A stretch of DNA of 64,000 bases, from NCBI GenBank assembly GCA_965247475.1, contig OZ252016.1, forward strand, positions 1,860,001 through 1,924,000. The letters run 5' to 3'. This document shows positions 16,347 through 24,799 of the stretch, one piece after another; within the stretch, counting starts at the first letter, position 1, and the number at the start of each line of letters is the position of its first letter. Under the pieces are notes generated by a model. The model was given only the letters and a program-made list of their open reading frames with translations, had not been told where the DNA came from and did not search any database. The translations under genes and the position numbers were made by a program. The stretch is from G965247475 sp965247475. Lineage in GTDB: Bacteria > Chloroflexota > UBA11872.

Positions 16347-16918
16347 CCGGCGCACGCCATGTCAACAAACAGGCGGTGCATCCGGAGATCGTCGGTCAGC
16401 TCGGGGTGAAAGGCGGTTCCGAGCAGCTGATTCTGTCGCACCGCGACGATTCTATTATCTTCGAGCCGGGCGAGGATGGTCACGTCGGGGCCGGTGCGGG
16501 TGACGACCGGCGCGCGAATGAACACGGCGTGATAGGGCCCACCCTCGATCCCATCAATCTCGAGATCCGTCTCGAAGCTGTCGAGCTGGCGGCCGAATGC
16601 GTTCCGTTGGATCGTTACATCCATCAGCCCGATGAGCGGCTGGTCGGCGCCGACGTCGGTCGCCATCAGAATGAGACCCGCGCACGTGCCCCAGATCGGG
16701 GCGCCGGACGCCGCCAGCCGGCGAATGGGCTCAACGAGCGCATACGTCTGCATCAGCTGCCCAATCGTGGTGCTCTCCCCGCCGGGCACGATCAGCCCGT
16801 CGATCCCCTCCAGATGCTCGGGCAGCCGGACGTGGCGCGCGACGGCGCCCACCGCCGCGAGGCGCTCGGAATGCTCGGCGAAGTCGCCCTGCAGCGCGAG
16901 GACGCCTATCTCAGGAAT
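16343..16918 (-). CDS. pdxT: Pyridoxal 5'-phosphate synthase glutaminase subunit (apparent ATT start)
   Basis: Releases ammonia from glutamine for PdxS in the ribose-5-phosphate-dependent PLP pathway. About 191 residues. The conserved N-terminus IGVLALQGDFAEHSERL lies upstream of every ATG, GTG or TTG in the frame; a codon ATT at 16916-16918 stands where Met normally is (then Pro-Glu-Ile-Gly-Val). Only six sense codons separate it from the pdxS stop. The glutaminase triad is present: nucleophile Cys in PIWGTCAGLIL and His/Glu in LGTAFHPELT; LIVPGGESTTIG is the oxyanion region. Choosing the first canonical start (GTG 16852) would delete the first strand. Confidence 0.9.
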   Translation of the reverse strand: MPEIGVLALQGDFAEHSERLAAVGAVARHVRLPEHLEGIDGLIVPGGESTTIGQLMQTYALVEPIRRLAASGAPIWGTCAGLILMATDVGADQPLIGLMDVTIQRNAFGRQLDSFETDLEIDGIEGGPYHAVFIRAPVVTRTGPDVTILARLEDNRIVAVRQNQLLGTAFHPELTDDLRMHRLFVDMACAG

Positions 16919-16936
16919 GGAACCGCTCGTGCGGTC

Positions 16937-17839
16937 TTACCAACCGCGGGAGGCCAGGAGCTCTTCCGGCTCGAGCGCGTGAGCGGAGATGCCGGGCATC
17001 GCCTCGCCCAACCCGCGCGAGACCGCCGCGATGCGCGCCGCGTCGTTGAAGTGCGTGGTGGCCTCGACGACCGCCTTGGCCCGGCCGGCCGGATCGCTGG
17101 ACTTGAAGATTCCACTGCCGACGAACACGCCATCGGCGCCGAGACGCATCATCAACGCGGCGTCGGCGGGTGAGGCCACGCCTCCGGCGGCGAAGTTGAC
17201 GACCGGGAGCTTGCCGGTCTCCGCGACCTCGCGCACCAACTCGAGCGGCGCCTGAATGTCCTTCGCGAACGCTCCCCATTCGTCTTCGGGCATGGCGTGC
17301 ACGCGACGGACATCGGCCATGACGGCGCGCATGTGGCGGACGGCCTCGACGATGTCGCCGGTGCCGGCTTCGCCCTTGGTGCGGATCATGGCCGCGCCCT
17401 CGGCGATGCGCCGGAGGGCCTCCCCGAGATTGCGGCAGCCGCACACAAACGGCACGGCGAAGGCGTGCTTGTCCACGTGGTGCTGCTCGTCGGCGGGAGT
17501 GAGCACTTCCGACTCGTCGATGTAGTCGACGCCGAGGGCCTGGAGCACGTCGGCTTCGACGAAGTGGCCGATCCGGCACTTGGCCATGACCGGGATCGTG
17601 ACGGCTTCCTGAATCTCGGCGATCTTGTCGGGATCGGCCATGCGCGCGACCCCGCCATGCGCGCGGATATCGGCCGGAACGCGCTCGAGGGCCATCACCG
17701 CGCAGGCGCCCGCCTCCTCGGCGATCACGGCCTGGCCGGCCGTGACGACGTCCATGATGACCCCGCCCTTGAGCATCTGGGCGAGGCCGCGCTTGACGGT
17801 CAGTGTGTTCTTCTCGACAGGTCCGTTGTCGCCAGTCAT
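16937..17839 (-). CDS. pdxS: Pyridoxal 5'-phosphate synthase lyase subunit
   Basis: The (beta/alpha)8 barrel that makes PLP from ribose 5-phosphate, glyceraldehyde 3-phosphate and ammonia, as a dodecamer with PdxT. 300 residues, about the usual length. The catalytic lysine is K87 in PVMAKCRIGHFVEA and the second is in AAMIRTKGEAGTGDIVEAV; FVCGCRNLGEALRRI and NFAAGGVASPADAALMM are phosphate-binding segments. ATG 17839 is preceded by a GGAG ribosome binding site (GGAGATCTG), which decides the start. It is upstream of, and in the same frame as, pdxT. Confidence 0.97.
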   Translation of the reverse strand: MTGDNGPVEKNTLTVKRGLAQMLKGGVIMDVVTAGQAVIAEEAGACAVMALERVPADIRAHGGVARMADPDKIAEIQEAVTIPVMAKCRIGHFVEADVLQALGVDYIDESEVLTPADEQHHVDKHAFAVPFVCGCRNLGEALRRIAEGAAMIRTKGEAGTGDIVEAVRHMRAVMADVRRVHAMPEDEWGAFAKDIQAPLELVREVAETGKLPVVNFAAGGVASPADAALMMRLGADGVFVGSGIFKSSDPAGRAKAVVEATTHFNDAARIAAVSRGLGEAMPGISAHALEPEELLASRGW

Positions 17840-17882
17840 CAGATCTCCGGGGTTGCCGCGCCTCCAAAGGCGCTCACCTATT

Positions 17883-18278
17883 TTAGCCCCCGGGAGGCTC
17901 GCGGTCGCCGCCGCGCGCGCGATCGATCGCTCGTCGCACGGCCGCGATGACATCCGCCACGTCGAACGGCTTGGTCAGGAAGTCATCGATACCCGCGCGG
18001 ACGACATCGACCGCCTCTTCAAAGTTGTAGGCGGTCACGACTACGACCGGCACGTCGGCCCAGCCGGGGGTTCGGCGCATGACCTCGATGACGCGGAAGC
18101 CGGAGACGTGCGGAAGGTTGAGATCGAGCACCACGAGGTCGGGCGGATCGCCGTCCAGCGCAGCCAGCGCGGCCTGTCCGTCGGGAAGCGTGGTCACCGT
18201 GTGGCCTGCGGCCTCCAGATTGATCTGGAGGATCTCGGCCACGCCGGGCTCGTCCTCGATGACCGCGATATTGCCCAC
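17883..18278 (-). CDS. Single-domain response regulator (CheY-like)
   Basis: A 131-residue receiver domain with no output domain. Acidic pocket IEDEP near residues 7-11, phospho-acceptor Asp52 in LVVLDLNLPHVSG, Thr in VVVVTAYN and Lys in FLTKPFDVADV complete the set. It ends with a short Arg/Gly/Pro tail. GTG start. It lies 137 bases downstream of the large histidine kinase on the same strand, so it is the likely phosphorylation partner. How the signal leaves the receiver is not encoded nearby. Confidence 0.88.
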   Translation of the reverse strand: MGNIAVIEDEPGVAEILQINLEAAGHTVTTLPDGQAALAALDGDPPDLVVLDLNLPHVSGFRVIEVMRRTPGWADVPVVVVTAYNFEEAVDVVRAGIDDFLTKPFDVADVIAAVRRAIDRARGGDREPPGG

Positions 18279-18415
18279 GCCGATTGGTGCCGGGGTCGCC
18301 GACGCTCCGTGGTTCCGGTACCAGAGCTGATCCTACTCGATCGAGTCGGGCGCCGATCGCGGGCCGTCACCCAGCGGCAGATTGGGGGCCGACCGCGAGC
18401 CTCGGGCGGTCCGGC

Positions 18416-21400
18416 TCAGGCAGGGGCCGCGACCACTTCCGGGTCGACATCCGCCGACCCGTCCCCGGCGCGCGGCAGCCAGAAACCGGCGATGGCGCCT
18501 TCGCCAGGAATGCTGTGCAGCCAGACCCGGCCCCCGTGGGCCTCCACGAGGCTGCGCGAGATATGGAGGCCGAGGCCGGTGCCGGACAGGCTCGCGCGAG
18601 AATCGTCGGCGCCGCGATAGAACTTCTCGAAGATGTGCGGCAGGTCGTCCTCCGCAACGCCGGGCCCGTTGTCGGCCACCTCGACGGTGACACCATCATC
18701 GGCCGCGCGGACGGCGATGACCACCGGCCCGTCACTATGGGGGACGGCGTAACGCACGGCGTTGCCAATCAGGTTGGAAAGGACCACGCGGATCTGATCG
18801 GCGTCGATGCTGACGGGGGCCTCGCCGGCCTCCCAGATGAGGAACAGGCGGCCAACAGCGCCGGCCTGCATCTCCTCGACCACCGGTTCCACGACTGTTC
18901 GGAGATCGACGACGCGCAGGCGTGGAACGAACCGCCCGGATTCGATGCGCGAGGCGTTGAGCAAATTGTCGACGATGAGGCCGAGCCGATCCGCCGCGTC
19001 GGATATCCCTTGGATGAACCGCTCGCGCGTGTCGTGCTCGAGCGACAGGTCCGGCCGCATCAGCGTGGATGCGTAGCCCCTGATGAGCGACAGCGGGGTG
19101 CGCAGCTCGTGCGAGACGAACGAGACGAAGTCGCTCTTCATTCGCTCGATCTGCTTGGCGGCGGAGAGGTCGCGCAGAATCGCGACCGCCAGCGGACCCT
19201 GCCCGGCCGGCCCAGGCACGTGCGCGTAGCTCGCGGCGACCTCGACGGTCTGCCCATCGCGGCGTTCCATGACCTGCTCGCGGTAGGCGATGGTGGTGCG
19301 CTGCAGCTGCACCCAGCGCAGTGGGTGGGTGGTGTCGAGCGGCTGATCGTGAACGCCCCGCAGGGGAAGGACCTCACCGACCGCGCGCCCGATTGACGAC
19401 TGCCGATCCCACCCGGTCATTGCCTCGGCCGCCGCGTTCATCCGCAGGATGCGGGCGTCCGGATCGGCGATGACGATGCCGTCGGTCGCGTTCACGAAGA
19501 TGGCTTCGAGCTGCTCCCGCCCGCGAGCTTCGGTCTGATAGAGCATCACGTTGCGAACCACGCCGGCCGCCTGCCCGGCGAAGATCGAGAGCAGTCGCGC
19601 GTCGTCTTCGGTGAATGCCGCCGCCTTGCCGGACACGCGGATCACGCCGATGCGCTCGTCGCCGGCACGCATGGGCACGATCAACAGATCTCGCTCCATC
19701 CGGATTCGCCCCTCAGCCTCGCCACCGTCGACGACCTCGCTCCACATGAGGTGCTCACCGGACGTGAGCACTTGCAACCCCAGGTCCTCATGTGCGTCCG
19801 AGGCCAGAGCCGTCAGTTCCTCGGGCGAGAATCCGATGGCGGGCATCTGGGGCTCCAGCGCACCGGCCGCGTTTGCGAGGAAGACGACGCAGCGGTCGGC
19901 CTGGACCAGGCTCGCGGCGCCGCGAACCACGTTCTCGACGGTCTCCTCGATGGTGGAGAGCGTCGCGATCGACTGCGAGAGCTTCTGGAGTTGCGAGAGC
20001 TCCGACACACGGCGCTCAAGGGCGTCGAGCAGCTCGCCGCGCTGCACGGCCCCCGCGGCGCCGCGCCCGAACGCGGCGAGCAGATCGATCTCGTCGGCTG
20101 TGAAGGCCCGCGACGATCTGGCGACGGCCAGCGCGCCGACCGTCGACTCACCGACAGCCAGCGGCGTGGCCGCACAGGCGAACGCAGCTGGCGAGCCGCC
20201 GGGCGAGCGAAGCCCGATGTCCGTGGGGCTCACGGAGTCGAGGTGCAGCGCGCGCCCCTCGGACACGCAGCGAGCAACCAGCGTGCCCGGAGAGGCCGCC
20301 GGCGACGCGGCGTCGGGTTCGAGGCCGGCCGTGGCGACCAGCTCGAGGCTCTCGCCGCGTGTGAGGTAGACGATGCCCGAGTCCGCGGCAACCATCTGGG
20401 CCGCCAGTTCGGCCAGGGTCTCGAGCGACGCCACTGGATCGGCGCTGGCGGCAAGCACCTGTCCGAAGCGCCGAAATGCAGCCTCCAGATCGCGCCGACC
20501 GCGCTCCGAGGCCTCGAACAGCCGGGCCAGCCGAATCGAGGCGCCCGCCTGCGAAGCAATCGACTGCGCGATCTCGACCTCGCGAGCCGTGTGGCGCTCA
20601 CGGCGGCTCACGTTGTTCAGGAACAAGGTTCCGAGCGCCTCGCCGGCCGAGCGCACCGGCACGACCAGCAGCGCCCGCTCGCCGAACAGGTCGAGCGCCA
20701 GTTTGTCGGTGCGCGGGTCGGCGGCCGCGTCGGGAATCGCGATCGGCTGCTGGGTCGACAGTGCTTCGGCCGATAGCGGCTGCTCGCTTAGCGCAAACCG
20801 CTGCGTCTTCCACTCCGAGACGAATGCGTCTGGCATTCCAGTGAGCGCGGTTGGAATCAGCTCGGACCCATCATCCGAGAGCAGCCAGATGTTTCCCTTG
20901 TCCGCGCTGGTGAGCTCGACCGCCCGCTCGAGGAAGCGGTCCAGCATCTCGTCCAGCTGAAGAGTGCTGGTGGACAATTGCGCCAGATCGAGGAGGGTAC
21001 GCGACTCCTCGGCCTGATCGCGGAGCGACCGCTCGAGTCGCTCTTGGTGGAGGGCGCGCGCCAGCTGGCGCGCCGCGGCCAGCAGGACCCGACGCGCGCG
21101 CGGGCCGGGTCGCCGCGGCTCCTCGAACGCCAGAATGGCGGCGCCTATCAGATTCCCATCCACATCGAGCCGCGCGGTCACGGCGGTGCGAAGTTGCGGC
21201 GACAGCATCTCGAAATCAGCCCGCAGCCGATCGAGCGCGGCGCCGGTGTGCGTGATGAGCTCGCCGGGAGCGGGAAGCGGCACGCGCTCGGACGCGCTGG
21301 CGTACGGCTCGTGATCGAACCGCTGGAGCGCTCGATCCGGAGCGGCCACGATCACGCCGCCCGGGCTGTCGGACATCGGAAACTCGACGACGATCACGGG

Positions 21401-21517
21401 CGCGGCGCCCGACAGGACGGCTATGTCGGCAAACTCAGCCGCCAGGCGTGACTCGATGCTCTGGCCGCCCGTGTATGCGTCGGTGCGGTCTTCCCGGGGG
21501 TCGGGGGCAGTGGTCAT
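18416..21517 (-). CDS. Multi-GAF/PAS sensor histidine kinase
   Basis: A 1033-residue soluble-looking kinase with no obvious membrane segment. The N-terminal region (about 20-165) is GAF-like. Then come GAF domains at about 175-330, 345-490 and 507-660, each with the LVxADxxxVxL pattern. A PAS domain follows at about 665-790 (FVNATDGIVIADPDARILRM). The H-box SFVSHELRTPLSLIRGY has its His near residue 803. The ATPase domain carries the N-box (VVLSNLIGNAVRYAV), G1 VADNGPGVAEDDLPHIFEKF and G2 GTGLGLHISRSLVEAHGG. ATG 21517 is preferred over 21550 but lacks a strong ribosome binding site. The ligand is unknown. Confidence 0.92.
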   Translation of the reverse strand: MTTAPDPREDRTDAYTGGQSIESRLAAEFADIAVLSGAAPVIVVEFPMSDSPGGVIVAAPDRALQRFDHEPYASASERVPLPAPGELITHTGAALDRLRADFEMLSPQLRTAVTARLDVDGNLIGAAILAFEEPRRPGPRARRVLLAAARQLARALHQERLERSLRDQAEESRTLLDLAQLSTSTLQLDEMLDRFLERAVELTSADKGNIWLLSDDGSELIPTALTGMPDAFVSEWKTQRFALSEQPLSAEALSTQQPIAIPDAAADPRTDKLALDLFGERALLVVPVRSAGEALGTLFLNNVSRRERHTAREVEIAQSIASQAGASIRLARLFEASERGRRDLEAAFRRFGQVLAASADPVASLETLAELAAQMVAADSGIVYLTRGESLELVATAGLEPDAASPAASPGTLVARCVSEGRALHLDSVSPTDIGLRSPGGSPAAFACAATPLAVGESTVGALAVARSSRAFTADEIDLLAAFGRGAAGAVQRGELLDALERRVSELSQLQKLSQSIATLSTIEETVENVVRGAASLVQADRCVVFLANAAGALEPQMPAIGFSPEELTALASDAHEDLGLQVLTSGEHLMWSEVVDGGEAEGRIRMERDLLIVPMRAGDERIGVIRVSGKAAAFTEDDARLLSIFAGQAAGVVRNVMLYQTEARGREQLEAIFVNATDGIVIADPDARILRMNAAAEAMTGWDRQSSIGRAVGEVLPLRGVHDQPLDTTHPLRWVQLQRTTIAYREQVMERRDGQTVEVAASYAHVPGPAGQGPLAVAILRDLSAAKQIERMKSDFVSFVSHELRTPLSLIRGYASTLMRPDLSLEHDTRERFIQGISDAADRLGLIVDNLLNASRIESGRFVPRLRVVDLRTVVEPVVEEMQAGAVGRLFLIWEAGEAPVSIDADQIRVVLSNLIGNAVRYAVPHSDGPVVIAVRAADDGVTVEVADNGPGVAEDDLPHIFEKFYRGADDSRASLSGTGLGLHISRSLVEAHGGRVWLHSIPGEGAIAGFWLPRAGDGSADVDPEVVAAPA

Positions 21518-21672
21518 GCGGATTCGCCCGCTGCGCGGCGCCCGCGCCATTGGATGCAGCCGTGCGGGCAGGGTACCGCCTGAGCCGCGGCCCGTTCCGA
21601 CCGACGGCAGGCGGGGATGCGCGCGCGGCGCGACGCCGAGGCGAGCCGCGGGACGCCACCGTCAAGCGGCGG

Positions 21673-22458
21673 TCAGTGCGCTTCGGCCAGAAGCGACTCG
21701 AGCAACTCCCGCTTGGCGCGAGCATAGGCCGGCTCCAGCGCGACCGCCCGAGCGCGCGGCCGCGCCAGGTCGACGGGAACTCCGAGCTTGACCACGCCGG
21801 GTCGGCGCGTCAGCACGTAGACGCGGTCGGCGAGGAAGACGGCCTCGTCCACATCGTGCGTGACGAAGAGAATCGACTTCCGAAACTCGGCCCATATCTC
21901 GAGCAGCCAGGCTTGCATGTCGGCGCGGGTGAGCGCGTCCAGCGCGCCGAACGGCTCGTCCAGCAGCAGGATGTCGCGGTGCAAGAGGATGGTGCGGAGC
22001 AGCGCCGCACGCTGGCGCATGCCGCCCGACAACGTGCGCGGGTAGGCGCGGGCGAAGCTCTCCAGCCCGAATCTGGGCAGGAGATCAAGCGCCTCGCGCC
22101 GGGCCTCGCTTTGGGGTACGCCTTGGATCTCGGGACCGAGCAGCACGTTGGCGAGCAGCGGCCGCCAGGGGAGCAGGAGGTCGCGCTGCGGCATGTGCGC
22201 AACGGCGCCGGGGCGGGCGTCGTGGACTTCGCCGTGGATGCGAATCTCTCCGGACGTGGGGCGCTCGATCCCGGCGATCAGGTTGAGCATGGTGCTCTTG
22301 CCGCTGCCGCTGGGCCCGATCACCGCGACGAACTCGCCGGGATAGAGTTCGAGCGTCACGTCCCGCAGGGCCACGAGCGGGACGTCGCCGTCGGCAGGCG
22401 GATACGACTTCGAGACGCCGCGAAGCTCGAGCGCGGGAACCGCGGGCGAGCGGTTCAG
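21673..22458 (-). CDS. thiZ: ABC transporter ATPase for a thiamine precursor (ThiZ-like)
   Basis: Energises uptake with ThiX and ThiY. ATPase motifs are complete: Walker A AVIGPSGSGKSTMLNLI, a Q-loop variant MPQRDLLLPWRPLLANVLLG, signature LSGGMRQRAALLRTIL, Walker B ILLLDEPFGALDALT and H-loop VTHDVDEAVFLADRVYV. This is the nitrate/sulfonate/taurine/HMP class. No ATG, GTG or TTG occurs in frame between the ThiY stop and the first conserved strand (ALELRGVSKSY). CTG 22458 is taken provisionally; ATT 22491, overlapping thiY and preceded by AAGG, is the alternative. It is the last gene of the TPP-riboswitch operon. Confidence 0.88.
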   Translation of the reverse strand: MNRSPAVPALELRGVSKSYPPADGDVPLVALRDVTLELYPGEFVAVIGPSGSGKSTMLNLIAGIERPTSGEIRIHGEVHDARPGAVAHMPQRDLLLPWRPLLANVLLGPEIQGVPQSEARREALDLLPRFGLESFARAYPRTLSGGMRQRAALLRTILLHRDILLLDEPFGALDALTRADMQAWLLEIWAEFRKSILFVTHDVDEAVFLADRVYVLTRRPGVVKLGVPVDLARPRARAVALEPAYARAKRELLESLLAEAH

Positions 22459-22468
22459 GCCTCGCGGA

Positions 22469-23464
22469 TCAGGCGTCTCGGATGAACGAATTGTCGAAGG
22501 CCTTGGATGGATTGATCGCGCGCGGGAGCAGTTCGCGGTCGTACATCCACTGCGCGTACAGGTCCCAGACGGCGCGCTTCTGCTCGCCCCAGCGGTCGGC
22601 GTCCGCGGCGTAGTGCTCTTTGAGCCACGGCTGGCTGGCACGCACGAGCTCGGGGTTGATGCCCTCAGCCTGCTCGATCAGGATCTCGGCGGCCGCACTC
22701 GGCTCATCGATGGCGAGCTGATAGCCGCGCGCGGTTGCGCGGACCCAACGCTGCACCACGTCCGGACGCTCGGCGATCATCTGCTCGCCGGTGATGAGCA
22801 CGGGCGTGTAGTAGTCCGGAATGCAATCGAGATCGTTCAGCCGCATGAAGTCGAGGTCGATGCCGCGCTGCTGGGCCTCGATGTGCGTCCAGCCCTCGAA
22901 GATCCAAATGAAGTCCACGTCGCCGCGCTCCCAGGCGACGAACGGATCGCTGGCGCCAATGTCCACGAACTCAATCGCCGAGAAATCGCCGCCATCGCAC
23001 TCCATCAGCGAACTGAGGATCTGCCGCTCGATCTCCAATCCGAACGAGCCGTACTTCTTGCCTGCGAAATCGCGCGGGCGACGGATGGCGCGATCAACGG
23101 GCGAGGCGAATCCCGATGTGTTGTGCTGGATCACGGCGGCGATCGAGACGATCGGCACGTTCTCGATGCGCGCCAGGGTGACGTTCTCCTGAAAGCTGAC
23201 GCCGAAATCGGCCGCGCCCGAGGCGACGGAAGCTTCGGCCGAGCTAGCACCAGGCTCGACGATCGAGACGGTGAGATTCTCATCGGCGTAGTAGCCGTTG
23301 GCGCGAGCGACATAGAGCCCAGTGTGGTTGGTGTTCGGCACCCAATCGAGCATGACGGTCACCGCGACCGGAGCAGTCGGCTCGGGCTCTCCGCAGGCGG
23401 CCAGCGCCGGCAGAGCCGCAGCGGCGCCGATGAGCGCCAGCGAACGTCGTCGTGAAATCTGCAT
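22469..23464 (-). CDS. thiY: Thiamine-precursor (HMP) binding lipoprotein, NMT1/THI5-like
   Basis: A 331-residue extracellular solute-binding protein. The N-terminus is a lipoprotein signal with Arg-rich n-region and lipobox LPALAAC (Cys near residue 24). The mature protein opens with VTVMLDWVPNTNHTGLYVA, a hallmark of ThiY/THI5-family pyrimidine binders, followed by YYADENLTVSIVEPG and the phosphate-type loop GASSAEASVASGAADFGVS. An FIWIFEGWTHIEAQQRGID segment is also typical. ATG 23464 lies 2 bases after the permease stop, with the AGGAGGTGTAG run inside the permease end as ribosome binding site. Ligand assignment rests on family plus riboswitch. Confidence 0.88.
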   Translation of the reverse strand: MQISRRRSLALIGAAAALPALAACGEPEPTAPVAVTVMLDWVPNTNHTGLYVARANGYYADENLTVSIVEPGASSAEASVASGAADFGVSFQENVTLARIENVPIVSIAAVIQHNTSGFASPVDRAIRRPRDFAGKKYGSFGLEIERQILSSLMECDGGDFSAIEFVDIGASDPFVAWERGDVDFIWIFEGWTHIEAQQRGIDLDFMRLNDLDCIPDYYTPVLITGEQMIAERPDVVQRWVRATARGYQLAIDEPSAAAEILIEQAEGINPELVRASQPWLKEHYAADADRWGEQKRAVWDLYAQWMYDRELLPRAINPSKAFDNSFIRDA

Positions 23465-23466
23465 GA

Positions 23467-24243
23467 CTACACCTCCTCTGTGGGCGCGTACATCCAGGGA
23501 GCGATGAGCCGCCCCAACGCGCCGACGGCAAGAAACAACGCGATGCTGAGCGCCGCGATGATCCCGATGACCACGAAGACCAGCGCGGTTTGGAACGAAT
23601 TCGAGGCTCGCAGCATCAAGAGACCGAGACCGTGACTCGCGCCGATCCACTCGGCGATCACGGCGCCGATCACGCTGTAGGTGGCGGCGATCTTCATGCC
23701 GGCGAGCAGCGAGGGGACGGCCGACGGGAATCGGACCTTGATGAAGATCTGCCGACGATCGGCGCCCATCGAGCGCAGCAGGTTCTGCATGTCGGAATCG
23801 GACGAGGCGAGACCCGACGCGAAGCTCACGACGATCGGGAAGAAGCCGACCAGCGCCACGACCAGAACTTTGGGAAGCATGCCGAAGCCGAACCAGATCG
23901 CGAGCAACGGCGCCAGGGCGAAAATCGGGATGGTCTGGGATGTCACCAGCAGCGGGTAGAGCGCGCGACGCGCCAGCCGCCACTGATCGATCGCGACGGC
24001 CAGCGCCATCGCCGCCGCGATGGCGACCGCGTATCCGAGCACGGCTTCGAGAATCGTGCTGCCCAGATGCGGACCGAGCATCGGCGCGGAGCTGACGAAC
24101 TCCTCGACGATCCGGGTCGGCGCGGGCAGCAGCCACTCGGGCACGGCCGCCAAGCGGGCAACGAGCTCCCAAACCGCCAAGAGTCCGATGATGATCGCGG
24201 CGGGCGGCGCGAAGGTCTCAAGGCGTCTGAGGGCTGCGTTCAT
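23467..24243 (-). CDS. thiX: ABC transporter permease (ThiX-like)
   Basis: A 258-residue inner-membrane permease of the SsuC/TauC/ThiX class. About six hydrophobic segments are visible, starting with PPAAIIIGLLAVWELVA and ending IAALSIALFLAVGALGRLIAPW. The EAA-type cytoplasmic loop that docks on the ATPase is near residues 145-175 (LASSDSDMQNLLRSMGADRRQIFIKVRFPSA is split by Gly-Ala). Its ATG overlaps the stop of the upstream thiamine-binding gene (ATGA), so translation is coupled. It is the membrane channel of the operon. Confidence 0.9.
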   Translation of the reverse strand: MNAALRRLETFAPPAAIIIGLLAVWELVARLAAVPEWLLPAPTRIVEEFVSSAPMLGPHLGSTILEAVLGYAVAIAAAMALAVAIDQWRLARRALYPLLVTSQTIPIFALAPLLAIWFGFGMLPKVLVVALVGFFPIVVSFASGLASSDSDMQNLLRSMGADRRQIFIKVRFPSAVPSLLAGMKIAATYSVIGAVIAEWIGASHGLGLLMLRASNSFQTALVFVVIGIIAALSIALFLAVGALGRLIAPWMYAPTEEV

Positions 24244-24545
24244 GGGTCGCTACGGCTCCGATGCGGACGAGTCTTCTCGCCCATGGTCATAAGCCCGGCC
24301 GGCCGCTCGATGAGGCGGATGTTGCTTTGAACCGCCTCCGCGCCGGCCTCGAGCGCGGCGCGGTGCGCGCGCAGGCAGACCCGCATCAGCTCCTCCGGAT
24401 CGTCGCCTTCGAGCGTGGTCTCCATCGGTCCGACGTCGTGGGCGACTCCGCTCGCCTGGATCGAGTCGATGGCGGCGTCGACCGCCGCGAGCGCGTCGGC
24501 GGAGTCGAGCGGCAGAACCTGAATCGCAAGGCTCGCTCGTGGCAT
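24240..24545 (-). CDS. Thiamine-binding MTH1187/YkoF-type protein (DUF77)
   Basis: A 101-residue soluble alpha/beta protein. It opens with SLAIQVLPLDSADALAAVDA and has the family stretch GVAHDVGPMETTLEGDDPEELM followed by a VCLRAHRAALEAGAEAVQSNI helix and strand. In Bacillus, the related YkoF binds thiamine and is encoded with the YkoEDC HMP transporter. The first gene after the TPP riboswitch, overlapping the permease start by 4 bases, is a fitting place. Whether it binds thiamine, HMP or regulates the transporter is not decided by the sequence. Confidence 0.8.
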   Translation of the reverse strand: MPRASLAIQVLPLDSADALAAVDAAIDSIQASGVAHDVGPMETTLEGDDPEELMRVCLRAHRAALEAGAEAVQSNIRLIERPAGLMTMGEKTRPHRSRSDP

Positions 24546-24561
24546 TCACACGGACTCCAAC

Positions 24562-24593
24562 AAAAAAACCGCAGGTCCTCGTGGAACCCGCGG
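24562..24593 (-). terminator. Rho-independent terminator of the TPP riboswitch
   Basis: On the minus strand, CCGCGGGTTC and GGACCTGCGG can form a 10-pair stem (two wobbles) around a short loop, followed at once by seven U residues. It lies between the aptamer and the first gene, the arrangement of a transcriptional OFF switch. The aptamer segment GACCCGCGGAACC shares sequence with the stem and could form the competing structure. Confidence 0.82.
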
Positions 24594-24604
24594 CTAGCAT
24601 CCGG

Positions 24605-24700
24605 CTCGCTCCCTACGCTGGCATTACCCAGATCAGGTTCCGCGGGTCGGCGGTGGCTGGTACCGCCTTCTCAGCCGGGATCTCCCCGGCTCCCCGGTCA
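24605..24700 (-). promoter_or_regulatory. TPP (thi-box) riboswitch
   Basis: Reading the minus strand, the aptamer shows GGGGAGCC, then the pyrimidine-binding CTGAGA, a variable P3 hairpin (GGCGGT ACCAGCC ACCGCC), then the pyrophosphate arm ACCTGATCTGGGTAATGCCA followed by GCGTAGGGA. These are the hallmark invariant segments of the thi-box. It precedes the YkoF-like/ThiX/ThiY/ThiZ operon, with a terminator in between, so thiamine pyrophosphate should shut transcription off. Confidence 0.97.
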
Positions 24701-24799
24701 TTCAGTTGTAACGGCCCGCCCACGCGGGCCAATGACTCACACCGCAACGCTGGCACGCCGCATTGCGCGTGTCAAACGCTCGGATGCAGGGCGTCCGGT

